This document shows positions 37,077-45,846 of a stretch of 64,000 nucleotides of DNA, in pieces. Positions within the stretch are counted from its first letter, which is position 1. Every line of letters starts with the position of its first letter. The stretch comes from Marinobacter lipolyticus SM19 (GTDB lineage Bacteria; Pseudomonadota; Gammaproteobacteria; Pseudomonadales; Oleiphilaceae). A model generated the notes under the pieces. That model searched no databases, was not told where the DNA came from, and saw nothing but the letters and a program-made list of their open reading frames with translations. The stretch is from positions 110,995-174,994 of the forward strand of contig NZ_KE007326.1 in the NCBI RefSeq assembly GCF_000397065.2, written 5' to 3'. Made by a program: the position numbers and the translations under genes.

Positions 37077-38313
37077 ACGGCTCACCCTCCTCGTTCTGAA
37101 GCTGGTAATCGTACGCCGCCTGGAGGCCAGTCTCTTCTTCGCCCTCCTCCTCGTGCTCCTGCTCGATGTAGCGCGGATACAGGGGAGACAGTATGGCCAC
37201 CAGAATGCCTACCACCGAAAACATGGCAAACGCATCTGAGTAACCGAATTCATTCACCAACAAGCCAACGAGAGGCGACCCGGTCGCCTGCCCAAGCGAT
37301 ACAGCCATAAAGGGCAATACGGGCCCCATCGATAATCTGCCCGGCAACAGGCGGATACCGGTCATCAGATACAGCCCCGTCAAACTCATGTAAGCCAGGC
37401 CAAAGACCAGCGCGGAGAATGCCGCAATCGCCAGGTTACCAGGACTGGCAGCGAGCAATGCCAGGCTCGCGGAAAGCATCATCAGCATGAGAGCCTGGGT
37501 GATCGGCGGGTTGTTGCGATCGGCCAGATCCGCCACCACGGCACCTCCGAGACCGGCAATACCAACCGCCAGCCATAGCCACCCGGTCGCATCGGGCGGC
37601 AGGGCACCAAGGTTGACCACCAGGTCGGGCGCGAAGATCCAGTACGCGGCGGAGACAAAGCCCATCATGAAAGCAAACAGTGAGAGCCTGAACAGACGGG
37701 ACCACTGAAGGGCGCTGATCGGAGGTGGTGGAGCCGCATTCGACGGCGTGACGCTGGACACTGAAGGAATGAAAATCCACGTGGCAAGCATCCCGATGAC
37801 CGCCAGAACGGCAAAGGACGCATACGCATAACGCCAGGCTCCGGCCAGGAAGAGAATCGTCGGTACGGCAATGATCACACCAATGCTGGTGCCCGCGTTC
37901 ATCACCGAGCTGACCCGCCCGTGCAGGGAACGTCTCACCAGCGCCTGCATGGCCGCCGTCAGGGCCGGCATCATCAGACCGGTGCAAATGCCACAGGCAA
38001 ACACCCCCACGCCGAGAGATAAAGCACCAGAAGCCTGGCTGATCAGCGCCAGACCGACCGTACCGAAACCACCGGACAGCATCGCCGTATTGCGGGCGCC
38101 AAGACGGTCAGCGGATAATGGTGCAACCACCGTGGCGAGCACAAAACTGATGAGCGGCAAAGCGCCGATGATGCCGATCACGTCCGGCGTCAGCGCCAGT
38201 TCTTCCCGGATTGGGGGCACGAACAGCCCGAAGGCAAAGCGCGCAAGCCCGTAGCTGATCGCAATCAGTGTTGCTCCCAAGAGGGCAAAAGCGGTGCTTG
38301 AGGGAAACTTCAT
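37018..38313 (-). CDS. MFS transporter (YbfB/CynX-like)
   Basis: A 431-residue major facilitator with about twelve hydrophobic helices, an N-terminal LLGATLIAISYGLARFAFGLFVPPI, a loop-2/3 motif region SADRLGARNTAM, and a long acidic, Glu-rich C-terminal tail (EQEHEEEGEEE). The substrate is unknown. The ATG at 38313 is preceded by GGAGG; the in-frame extension from 38439 lacks support. Its 3' end overlaps the convergent PRPP synthetase paralogue by 59 bp. Confidence 0.85.
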   Translation of the reverse strand: MKFPSSTAFALLGATLIAISYGLARFAFGLFVPPIREELALTPDVIGIIGALPLISFVLATVVAPLSADRLGARNTAMLSGGFGTVGLALISQASGALSLGVGVFACGICTGLMMPALTAAMQALVRRSLHGRVSSVMNAGTSIGVIIAVPTILFLAGAWRYAYASFAVLAVIGMLATWIFIPSVSSVTPSNAAPPPPISALQWSRLFRLSLFAFMMGFVSAAYWIFAPDLVVNLGALPPDATGWLWLAVGIAGLGGAVVADLADRNNPPITQALMLMMLSASLALLAASPGNLAIAAFSALVFGLAYMSLTGLYLMTGIRLLPGRLSMGPVLPFMAVSLGQATGSPLVGLLVNEFGYSDAFAMFSVVGILVAILSPLYPRYIEQEHEEEGEEETGLQAAYDYQLQNEEGEPFRYGAPEWSEQTARQPEGS

Positions 38314-38533
38314 TCCACCTCCGCAAGACAGGCATCGAGATTTGGGTTCTTTACGTTCCTGAATGTAATCAGCGTAGACTGCAGTGATACCACGAGCCAA
38401 ACTTGTGTCAGAGATCGCGGGACTGGTTACATCCGGCATTTCTGGCCACCATGATCGAAGGCGACTACATTCAGATCGTTGGCCGTGTCATTAATACCCG
38501 TACCGGCCCCGAACATATCAGGGAATCGAAGCT

Positions 38534-40504
38534 ATGGAGCGCCAAAAAGCCGACCCTGCACTCGAGCTGGCATTGAAGCCGTTTGATGGGGCGCTGGCGG
38601 ACTTTGCTCGAGCTCGTCAAACCAATCCCAGGGCCTCCAGCCTTGAACTGCTGGAGCGCGCCCGAATCCTGATGATGGTGCCGGGTGGCTTTGACGCCTT
38701 GTACCGGCGGGTCCGGTCGCTGGAATCCGCCGGCATCTTCGGCGCCAGCGACTGGGCTCAGCCGGGTATTCTCCAGCCGGCACTGGCCAAGCACTCCCTG
38801 CGCGAGGCCGGGGCCGTTACGACCATCGTGGAGGCCATCAGCGAGCTACGAATGCTCGCCGTCACTCTGGGCGACTACTTCCATCCCGGCATTTCGGCGG
38901 AACAGGCACGCCACTTCCTGACCCAGGTGATGGCGTTGAACCTGGACCTGCTCTCTGGCCAACTCTCAGAAGCCGACCGGGAACGCCCGAAACAGCTCGG
39001 GACGATCGTCCAGGAACTCTACCGCTATCTGATCTCTCACCTTTGCTATGAGAGCCTGCTGGGCAGCCTGGTGACCGAAGTCTGGCGATTGCTGGACCAG
39101 GGACCGGTACAGGTCGACAGCATCTGCGAGATGATTGATCAGATTGCCAAATGCCTCTATGACCCCACGATAAAAACCACCGGCAACGCCGATGCCACCC
39201 GCCTGGTAAACGCGTTATTTGCGCCCACACCGGGAAGCGCCGAAGACCCGGGCCTGCAGATCTATGAGCAGCGGTTAACGGAGATGGACGACAAAACACT
39301 TTTGTCCGAAGCCACGCACTTTGCCCGCAGTATGCACGACACCGGCCTGGCCTCCCCTTATCACGCAGTTATGCTGAGATACCTGCGCAACAGTGACCAG
39401 GACGATCTGATACCCGACGCACTCGGGCTGACCATGACCGGGCTGGATGACCTCTACTGCTACACGGAACTGGTCCATGCCCTGATCGACGAAGCCATCT
39501 ATCCGGAAACCTGCCAGGCTGTGTATGGCCTTACGATGATGCTGGAACGAGGTTCACTGTTTACGTCACCAGTGGCCCAGGCCCTGTGGCGGCAAATCAA
39601 ACTCCGCCTGTCAGCAGAGACCGCACACACCCTTCAAGAAGTCCTTGGCAATGCCCGGCCGCCCCGGGTATTCCTGTTGGCCGGTGTCATCAATCTTTTG
39701 GGGCAGCCGCTGGGTGTGGGCCAGGGCAACAACCCCACCTGCCAGTCTGCCATCGGTCTGTCGATATGGTCAGCCAACGAAGCCGATTACCTGCTCCAGG
39801 TATTGACCTGGGCGGCCCGGGACAACGAAGTGCTCAGCCGTTTCGAGGGCCAGAACGTCTCTTCCAGAGATCTGAAGCCCGGGCTGGTCGAGGGAACACC
39901 GGTTGATGTGGACCCGCTATCGCTGATCGTTATCCCCCACCTTGATCGCATTTACGGCGAAATGTGGCGCCGTTGTAAAAACCGGGATGACGATGCCCAC
40001 CGCTGGATCAACCCGGAATTCTATGGCTGGTGGGTCAGCCAGGGATTCCGTGTAGTTGCTGATATTCACACCGGCGAGGTACGCGACTACGAAGGCTTCA
40101 TTCGGCACTTCTACGCCAGCTACCACCCTTTTTACAACGGCAATATGCCAGTGATCCATGCCCAGCCGGCCGGCATTGCCGTCACAGACAGCGCCGCCCG
40201 CTTCGTAGGTCGCCATGCCATCAACATCCTGAGAGTCGGGCTAAGCCCCCAGGACGAAATACGGGTCTACTTCTTCAACCCCAACAACGACAGCGGCCAG
40301 GACTGGGGCCAGGGCATTACCTGCTCCACCCGGGGCCACGGCGAGTATCGCGGCGAAGCCTCCCTGCCCATCGCCGAATTTACCTCCCGCCTTTACGCAT
40401 TCCATTACGACCCCCTGGAGCAGGGAAACCTGTGGGCGGTGCCAGAGGACGAAGTCGCCCGTATTATGAAGCTTGGCTACACCAGCTGGGCAGTCTCGCC
40501 CTAG
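38534..40504 (+). CDS. Uncharacterised 656-residue protein with possible papain-like C-terminal domain
   Basis: No family could be named with confidence. Residues 1-370 are helix-rich, without signal peptide or membrane segment. The C-terminal part contains GQGNNPTCQSAIGLSIWS, with Gln397 six residues before Cys403, the same spacing as the papain oxyanion Gln and catalytic Cys. His542 (VIHAQPAGIAV) and an Asn-rich stretch YFFNPNNDSGQDWG (581-591) follow in papain order. This suggests a cysteine peptidase or transglutaminase-like enzyme, unproven. The start at 38534 has only a weak ribosome site. The downstream AsmA-like gene begins 54 bp later. Confidence 0.6.
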   Translation: MERQKADPALELALKPFDGALADFARARQTNPRASSLELLERARILMMVPGGFDALYRRVRSLESAGIFGASDWAQPGILQPALAKHSLREAGAVTTIVEAISELRMLAVTLGDYFHPGISAEQARHFLTQVMALNLDLLSGQLSEADRERPKQLGTIVQELYRYLISHLCYESLLGSLVTEVWRLLDQGPVQVDSICEMIDQIAKCLYDPTIKTTGNADATRLVNALFAPTPGSAEDPGLQIYEQRLTEMDDKTLLSEATHFARSMHDTGLASPYHAVMLRYLRNSDQDDLIPDALGLTMTGLDDLYCYTELVHALIDEAIYPETCQAVYGLTMMLERGSLFTSPVAQALWRQIKLRLSAETAHTLQEVLGNARPPRVFLLAGVINLLGQPLGVGQGNNPTCQSAIGLSIWSANEADYLLQVLTWAARDNEVLSRFEGQNVSSRDLKPGLVEGTPVDVDPLSLIVIPHLDRIYGEMWRRCKNRDDDAHRWINPEFYGWWVSQGFRVVADIHTGEVRDYEGFIRHFYASYHPFYNGNMPVIHAQPAGIAVTDSAARFVGRHAINILRVGLSPQDEIRVYFFNPNNDSGQDWGQGITCSTRGHGEYRGEASLPIAEFTSRLYAFHYDPLEQGNLWAVPEDEVARIMKLGYTSWAVSP

Positions 40505-40558
40505 CACTCACCTCATTTGTTCACGCCCCTGCCGGGCCTATACAAGGTGGTTGATGGA

Positions 40559-41980
40559 ATGATGGCAACACGAATACGAATGGCGGTTCTGGTTGTCTCG
40601 GTGCTGGCCGCCCTGCTCATCGCAGCCGTACTGGTGGCTTGGTTGATAGTTGATACTGATCAGGTCAAAAAACGGATAGAGACCAGGCTCAGCGACATCC
40701 TGAACTTGGACGTGCAGATCGGTCAGCCCCTGCACTTCGGCCTGCTACAGGGACCAAGCGTCACAATTGCAGGGCTCGAGCTAAGCAGACATGGGCAGGT
40801 AGTGGCCACGGCTGAAAGTGTCAGTGTGGGGCTTGCCACCTTCAGCCTACTGACCGGTAACGTGCCCCCAATTGATCTCCACATAAAGCGGCCGGAACTG
40901 ATGGTCGAGCGCACCAGCCCGGGTGTGTTCAACTTTTACGAGCCCGAGCCGGGGGAGCGCGACGCACTGTCGTTGCGGCGGTTGCAGGTGTCCGATGCCC
41001 GGATTACCTATCTTGATAAAGCTTCGGAAATGGAATGGCTGTTTGAGCATTGCGACCTGGACCTAAGCCATCTCCACCATGATGGTGGCATGCCGGAACA
41101 AGTGTTTGAAACTCTTGCCATCGAAGGCGACTTGCAATGCGATACGCTTAGCCAGGGCCGGTTCAAGGTTTCCGAATTGTCGGCGAAGGTCCGCGGCGAC
41201 AACGGCGTTTTCGAACTGAAACCGATGAACGCAACTGCCTTCGAGGGAGAAGCCTCGGGATGGATCGAGGCCAATCTTTCGTCCCCCACACCCGCTCTCC
41301 GGCTTGAATACGGGCTTGCCGAATTTGATTTCGGGGCGTTCATGGGCAAGCTGAACCCGGATCAGGCCGCCGCCGGCAAAGTCAATCTTGAGCTGACTCT
41401 GAATGCGCAAGGCAACACCTGGCAGGACCTCCGACAAAGCGCCACCGGCATGCTCAGTCTGCGCTCCGGGGAACTGACCATTGAAGGGTATGACCTTGAT
41501 GACGAGCTGGAGGATTACACCAAAACCCAGAACTTCAATCTGATTGATGTTGGTGCGGTATTCATTGCTGGGCCGGTTGGTCTTGTCGTGACGCGCGGTT
41601 ATGCGTTTACCGGTATGCTCCAGGGCAGCGGGGGGAGCACAACCATTGATCAGATGATCTCTGAATGGGCTATTGAAGGGGGTGTGGCGCAGGCGCGTGA
41701 CGTGGCCTTCCGAACCCCACAAAACCGCCTGGCCCTGACCGGGTCGCTGGACTTCGTAAATTACCGCTTCCAGGACATGCAGGTAGCGGTCATCGACTCC
41801 GATGGCTGTGCGGTTGTTGAACAACGGATTACCGGCCCGTTCCACGAACCCGAGATCGAGCAGCCCAACGTTCTGGTCGCGGTGACCGGACCGATGCTCG
41901 ACCTGGTCAAACGCGGGGTGCGGGCGATTACAGGTGGCGACTGCGAAACGTTCTACGCTGGATCGATGCCGCATCCCTGA
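40559..41980 (+). CDS. AsmA-family envelope protein
   Basis: A 473-residue protein with one N-terminal membrane anchor (about 8-30) followed by a large periplasmic region. The AsmA_N pattern is visible (RIETRLSDILNLDVQIGQPLHFGLLQGPSVTIAGLELSR) with repeated beta-rich blocks and a C-terminal AsmA_2-like section (LTIEGYDLDDELEDYTKTQNF, TTIDQMISEWAIEGGVAQARDVAF). AsmA-like proteins are implicated in lipid transport or outer-membrane assembly. AAGGTGG lies eight bases before the tandem ATGs at 40559/40562. Confidence 0.83.
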   Translation: MMATRIRMAVLVVSVLAALLIAAVLVAWLIVDTDQVKKRIETRLSDILNLDVQIGQPLHFGLLQGPSVTIAGLELSRHGQVVATAESVSVGLATFSLLTGNVPPIDLHIKRPELMVERTSPGVFNFYEPEPGERDALSLRRLQVSDARITYLDKASEMEWLFEHCDLDLSHLHHDGGMPEQVFETLAIEGDLQCDTLSQGRFKVSELSAKVRGDNGVFELKPMNATAFEGEASGWIEANLSSPTPALRLEYGLAEFDFGAFMGKLNPDQAAAGKVNLELTLNAQGNTWQDLRQSATGMLSLRSGELTIEGYDLDDELEDYTKTQNFNLIDVGAVFIAGPVGLVVTRGYAFTGMLQGSGGSTTIDQMISEWAIEGGVAQARDVAFRTPQNRLALTGSLDFVNYRFQDMQVAVIDSDGCAVVEQRITGPFHEPEIEQPNVLVAVTGPMLDLVKRGVRAITGGDCETFYAGSMPHP

Positions 41981-41993
41981 CCATGGAGGATTT

Positions 41994-42095
41994 CTGATTT
42001 TTGGACTATTTTAGCTATTAGATTACAAACAAAAGCGTCATGATGAAGTGGTCAGTTTTGTCGTCAGTGCGGCTGCTCTCTAATTGCTGTTAGGC
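41994..42095 (+). repeat. Diverged ~102-bp repeat, copy B
   Basis: Collinear with 30061-30164 (see that entry). This copy ends in GTTAGGC (42089-42095), which fits the integron core-site consensus GTTRRRY, but no matching inverse core (RYYYAAC) was found at its other end. It is AT-rich and directly precedes the cupin gene. Confidence 0.45.
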
Positions 42096-42127
42096 CCCAG
42101 GTAACAGTCAAAGGAGGGAACTAAAGT

Positions 42128-42505
42128 ATGTACTTTCAAAATCTTAATCAGATAGTTGAGTCGCTCGAAACAGACGAATCGACAAAAAACGACCCGATCA
42201 AAAGAGCCTTCGTTTTTGATGGAAAGCATCTGACTGCAAATGTCGGCATAGTTCGTGACAGTGGAAATGCACTTCATACCCAGCATTACCACGATGAGAT
42301 ACTCGTTATCATTGAAGGCAATGTTGACTTTAAAGTTGGTGACGAAGTAAAAAAAGTGAGCAAGGGTGATCTAGTATTCATTCCACAAAATACACTCCAC
42401 GGTCCGATACTGGAAGAAGGGCGAAGTTTTGCAGCGCTTTCCGTGTTTGCCCCTTATTTTGACAGGTCCAAGAATAATATAACGTGGGATCGGGACTCGG
42501 CTTAA
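42128..42505 (+). CDS. Small cupin-domain protein
   Basis: A 125-residue single-domain cupin. The metal motifs are HTQHYHDEILVIIEG (His-x3-His, Glu) in strand pair 1 and PQNTLHGP (His) in pair 2. Substrate and function are unknown. A strong AGGAGG precedes the ATG. The gene and its upstream region are visibly AT-richer than neighbours and end at a hairpin facing the next, convergent gene, which fits acquisition as a single-gene insert. Confidence 0.85.
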   Translation: MYFQNLNQIVESLETDESTKNDPIKRAFVFDGKHLTANVGIVRDSGNALHTQHYHDEILVIIEGNVDFKVGDEVKKVSKGDLVFIPQNTLHGPILEEGRSFAALSVFAPYFDRSKNNITWDRDSA

Positions 42506-42515
42506 TCTGACAGGT

Positions 42516-42540
42516 CCCGGGCAGCATTGCGCTGCCCGGG
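42516..42540. terminator. Hairpin between convergent genes
   Basis: CCCGGGCAGC and GCTGCCCGGG form a perfect 10-bp stem with a 5-nt loop, located between the cupin stop (42505) and the stop of the minus-strand gene (42555). There is no T-tract on either side. Position and strength suggest a bidirectional terminator. Confidence 0.6.
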
Positions 42541-42554
42541 TACCATTCTGAGGT

Positions 42555-44579
42555 TCAGGGTGTCACCGGTCCATTGCAGTAAAGCACGTCCGTGGCGTCT
42601 TCGCAGGTCCACTGGAAGATCCACAGTCCGGTGTTGCGATCGGTACCGAGAATGTACTGTTCACCATCCACTTCCGTGACATGGACTCCCCAGAAGTTCG
42701 AGCCCGCCGCGTCGCCGTATTCGTCGCCGGCGATGAAACGTCCAACTTCGTGCATGTTCCAGGACACCACGCCTTCGCCCTTGCTGTTGTCATGCAAGTG
42801 TCCTTCACGCCATTCGACCGCGCGCATGCCCAGTGAATACCAACTGATGAAGGTGCGGTTCGGGTTCGAAGGATCGATTTCCAGGTTATGCATGGTCAGG
42901 TCGCCAGCGCCGGTCGCCAGTGCCGGGTCGGTGACCTCGGCCGGGGCGTAATAACCCATCTCGCCCAGATAATCCACGGTAACGGTTTCTGCGTCGGGCC
43001 CCATGCCGCGCTGCACCGTGACCTGGCTTGAGGTGTTGTTCAGAGTATGGAGATAACCCCAGCCATCGAAAGCGGCGCCCAGCGTGGCCACCAGTCCCAG
43101 CGAGCCGGGTGCAGGCAGGGCCGGATTGGAGCCTTCGCTTCCGGGGCATAGGCTCGGGTCGTAGCCAGCGATCCCTAGTGCAGCAAAGCCCGTGGAGCGT
43201 GGAACGAACAGCATCGGGATGCCCGCCTCAACCAGCATTGACACCGTTGCTTCGCAGTTGTCGGGCGCTGCTGAGTTAAAGACCACGCCAGCGCTATAGC
43301 CGGCAGCTTCGACGGTCTGGGCTTTCAGGGTAAAGGAGCAAGCGCCACGTTCAATGAGCGCAATGCCAGCGCCCACATCGGCAGCCGGCGTTAATGTGCC
43401 ACCGCAGGCCTGGCCGACAAACGCGGTCTGCTCCATCAGTTCTTCGACGTCGGCGCCCGGGCCGATTTGTGGCACGTCACTGCCCTGGCTTGCCTGGTAG
43501 GCTTCGCCATCCACAGTCACGGCGGTGAATAGCGAGTCGAAGTCCTCGTCCCCAGCAAAGATCTTGTCAAAGCCGGGGCCAGCAAACACCGCTGCATGGG
43601 CGTTGCCTTCCGGGGGAGAAATACCATGCACCGGGTCCGGATCCGGGTAGGTGGAATCGCTGAGAAAGACCGGGTTGTAGGGATCGTTGATGTCGAGTGT
43701 GATAAACCCTGCATCCCAGTAGGACAACACCGCCTGCCAGTTTTCACCGGGCCCCGGATCCATGTCGTTGATCCAGATGTCGTGCAGTAGCGATGCGGCA
43801 AAACTGCCCATAAACAGCTGACCGTCATCCGCAATCTCCGGGTTAGTGGCGAGCCAGGTTTCAATGCCCGTAGTGGTGATCAGCTTGGGAGACTGGGGCT
43901 TGGTGATATCGGCGATTTTCAGGTCGTCGGTGGCGATATCATCAACGATCAACAGGTAGGTATTGCCGCTTGCGGTGGTCCACGCAAAGGTATTGTGCAC
44001 CGGGAAATCAAGAAAGTTCTGTTTTAACGCGTGGGGCTTGGCGGGGTTGCTGACATCCCAGAGAGAGATTCCGAATTGTCCCTGTTGATGGCCCCCGTTA
44101 CCGCCGCCAACCGCCAGCCCATTGCCAACCAGTGGGCCGCATGGTTCGAGTGAGTGGATCAGTACATCCCGGTCACCGATACGGGTGACTTTAACGTCAT
44201 TGATCCGGGTCTGTGGGGGAGACTTGATCATGCCAACCGTAACCGGATTGGCAGGGTCGCGAATGTCTGAAATGTAGACACCGGCGCGGGTGCAGTCTGG
44301 CTCCTGGAAGGTGCCGATGTAGGCGTACCCCTCGTGAGCCCAGATATCGGTGTAGAGCCCGCTCGAAATGCCACCGAGGGTATCACGACCGATCACACTG
44401 AAGCCGTAGTTAGTGTTGGCCGGTACATGCCCATCCGGTAGTGGCGTATCGTGCAGTAGGTGTTTGTTGTCAGCTTTATCGCCATCGGAGACGTGATTTT
44501 CGTCTGCCAGTGCGTAGGTCGATAGAGTTGCAGATAAAGCGATCGCTGCCAGCGAGCGCCAGTTGTGAGTTAGTGTCAT
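42555..44579 (-). CDS. Secreted LVIVD-repeat protein with PA-like domain
   Basis: A 674-residue predicted exported protein with a signal peptide ending ALA near residue 25. Residues ~70-345 contain repeated blocks of the LVIVD beta-propeller type (VYISDIRDPANPVTVG, SLWDVSNPAKPHAL, KIADITKPQSPKLI, TLDINDPYNPVFLS). A protease-associated-like domain is inserted at about 365-465 (IALIERGACSFTLKAQTVEAAGYSAGVVFN), and the propeller then resumes to a Cys-containing C-terminus. It is probably a cell-surface or secreted binding protein; no catalytic motif is seen. The start at 44579 has AGGA nine bases upstream. Confidence 0.75.
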   Translation of the reverse strand: MTLTHNWRSLAAIALSATLSTYALADENHVSDGDKADNKHLLHDTPLPDGHVPANTNYGFSVIGRDTLGGISSGLYTDIWAHEGYAYIGTFQEPDCTRAGVYISDIRDPANPVTVGMIKSPPQTRINDVKVTRIGDRDVLIHSLEPCGPLVGNGLAVGGGNGGHQQGQFGISLWDVSNPAKPHALKQNFLDFPVHNTFAWTTASGNTYLLIVDDIATDDLKIADITKPQSPKLITTTGIETWLATNPEIADDGQLFMGSFAASLLHDIWINDMDPGPGENWQAVLSYWDAGFITLDINDPYNPVFLSDSTYPDPDPVHGISPPEGNAHAAVFAGPGFDKIFAGDEDFDSLFTAVTVDGEAYQASQGSDVPQIGPGADVEELMEQTAFVGQACGGTLTPAADVGAGIALIERGACSFTLKAQTVEAAGYSAGVVFNSAAPDNCEATVSMLVEAGIPMLFVPRSTGFAALGIAGYDPSLCPGSEGSNPALPAPGSLGLVATLGAAFDGWGYLHTLNNTSSQVTVQRGMGPDAETVTVDYLGEMGYYAPAEVTDPALATGAGDLTMHNLEIDPSNPNRTFISWYSLGMRAVEWREGHLHDNSKGEGVVSWNMHEVGRFIAGDEYGDAAGSNFWGVHVTEVDGEQYILGTDRNTGLWIFQWTCEDATDVLYCNGPVTP

Positions 44580-44683
44580 GATGCGGTCCTTGTTTTTTAA
44601 CGGCGTCATCCCTGATCCAACGCAGTTTTTACTGAAATCAGTGCAATGACAGTCCCGTTTTATTGGTTTTTTTCACTTTGCAT

Positions 44684-44711
44684 CAGGTATTACTTCCAAC
44701 ATCGATACCTG
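44684..44711. promoter_or_regulatory. Inverted repeat upstream of the LVIVD protein
   Basis: CAGGTAT (44684-44690) and ATACCTG (44705-44711) are perfect 7-bp arms 14 bp apart, about 105 bp upstream of the start at 44579 and 102 bp beyond the UbiA-family stop. It could be an operator for the downstream gene or part of the UbiA gene terminator. Confidence 0.3.
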
Positions 44712-44812
44712 CAAAAACAATAGCAGCTTTGCAGGACTACCTTAGTTGGTTTCGAATTATCAGCTTTATGGTCATTCCGGTTTGTTCTTAAACAGAAACC
44801 TGCATCTGTTCC

Positions 44813-45703
44813 TTACCCCTGCCACAACCCTACCCCCAATAACACCAGCGTGGTCAGCAGTGTGGCAACGTTCACCCCGAGCACCGGGGACAATTTGCTG
44901 TTGTCATCCAGCGCATGGGGCAACCGCCAGGCCACCCAGAGCGCCGCCGGTAACGTGAACATTGCCAGCCCGCTGGCCGCAGGTAGCACCCCTACTATCA
45001 TGGCAGCACCCAGCAGCAGATAACTTCCCAGCGACAACACCGCCACCACCGCTGCAGCCACCTTCAGGCCAAGCACTATCGACAGATGGCGACGACCGGC
45101 CTGCCGATCCGCCGCAACGTCGGGGAGCTGGTTGATCAGCAGCAACTCGCTGCCCCACAGCATCACCATCACGGCCACCAGGATAGAACTCGCATCCGGC
45201 TGGGCGCCCAGGGCCACCTGCGTGCCCCAAATCATCACCGGCCCAAAGCCCAGTCCGGGTGCGAGCAGACATAACCAGGGTGAACGGGTGATCCATTGGG
45301 TGTAGCTGATGATCAGGACAAGCCCGCCCACCCCGAGCAGCAGCATGGGGAGGCCGCGTAACCACAGAAAATAAAGGCCGATAGCCGACATCGTGGCCAT
45401 GGTCATCAGTGCTGCAACCAGAACCTTTGGCGCCGCCTCTGGCCGGTCCGGTAACGCGCCGCTGCCACCGGAAAACGGGGTGCGGGTGGTGGCCAGGTCA
45501 AGCCCGGAGCGGAAGTCCTGATACTCATTCAACAGGTTGACCGCAGCATGGGCCAGCAGCGCCCCAACCAGGACCAACGCCAGGTGCACGCCATCCAGTG
45601 CTGCCATCTGCCGCCAGGTCAAAACAATGCCCAGCGCTACGCACAAGGGTGCAAGTACCAGAAAGTTCGGGCGGCTTGCCCTCAATACCATTGCATCCAA
45701 CAT
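44813..45703 (-). CDS. UbiA-family prenyltransferase
   Basis: A 296-residue polytopic membrane protein of the UbiA superfamily, which transfers polyprenyl groups to aromatic acceptors. The first Asp-rich motif is NLLNEYQDFRSGLD (Asn59, Asp63, Asp69) and the second is NQLPDVAADRQAGRRHL (about 187-203). The layout is closest to the MenA/1,4-dihydroxy-2-naphthoate prenyltransferase branch. No other quinone genes are nearby, so it may be an accessory enzyme. It is transcribed divergently from the YCII-VOC gene. Confidence 0.83.
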   Translation of the reverse strand: MLDAMVLRASRPNFLVLAPLCVALGIVLTWRQMAALDGVHLALVLVGALLAHAAVNLLNEYQDFRSGLDLATTRTPFSGGSGALPDRPEAAPKVLVAALMTMATMSAIGLYFLWLRGLPMLLLGVGGLVLIISYTQWITRSPWLCLLAPGLGFGPVMIWGTQVALGAQPDASSILVAVMVMLWGSELLLINQLPDVAADRQAGRRHLSIVLGLKVAAAVVAVLSLGSYLLLGAAMIVGVLPAASGLAMFTLPAALWVAWRLPHALDDNSKLSPVLGVNVATLLTTLVLLGVGLWQG

Positions 45704-45846
45704 ATTCTCTCCTTAGGGGCTCGCCTGTATTTATCAGTCTCTCAGTCCCAATCCAAGAAGATAAGATATAACGAGCGGTGTCGATTTCCACCCGCACTGT
45801 CCGACTTACCAGTGAAGACAACCAACAATCATTGGAGGACGACAGT

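Noticed and set aside
38451..38576. A 41-codon plus-strand frame containing GDYIQIVGRV, similar to the [10 protein letters not shown] motif of acyl-CoA synthetases.
   Set aside because: The match is only about ten residues, the frame has no clear ribosome site and it overlaps the start of the 656-residue protein; chance or a tiny remnant cannot be told apart.
30061..42095. Interpretation of the paired repeats and GTTAGGC heptamers as integron attC sites.
   Set aside because: No inverse core (RYYYAAC) or L-box pairing was found, no integrase gene is present, and the cupin gene is followed by an ordinary hairpin rather than another site. Kept only as a hypothesis.
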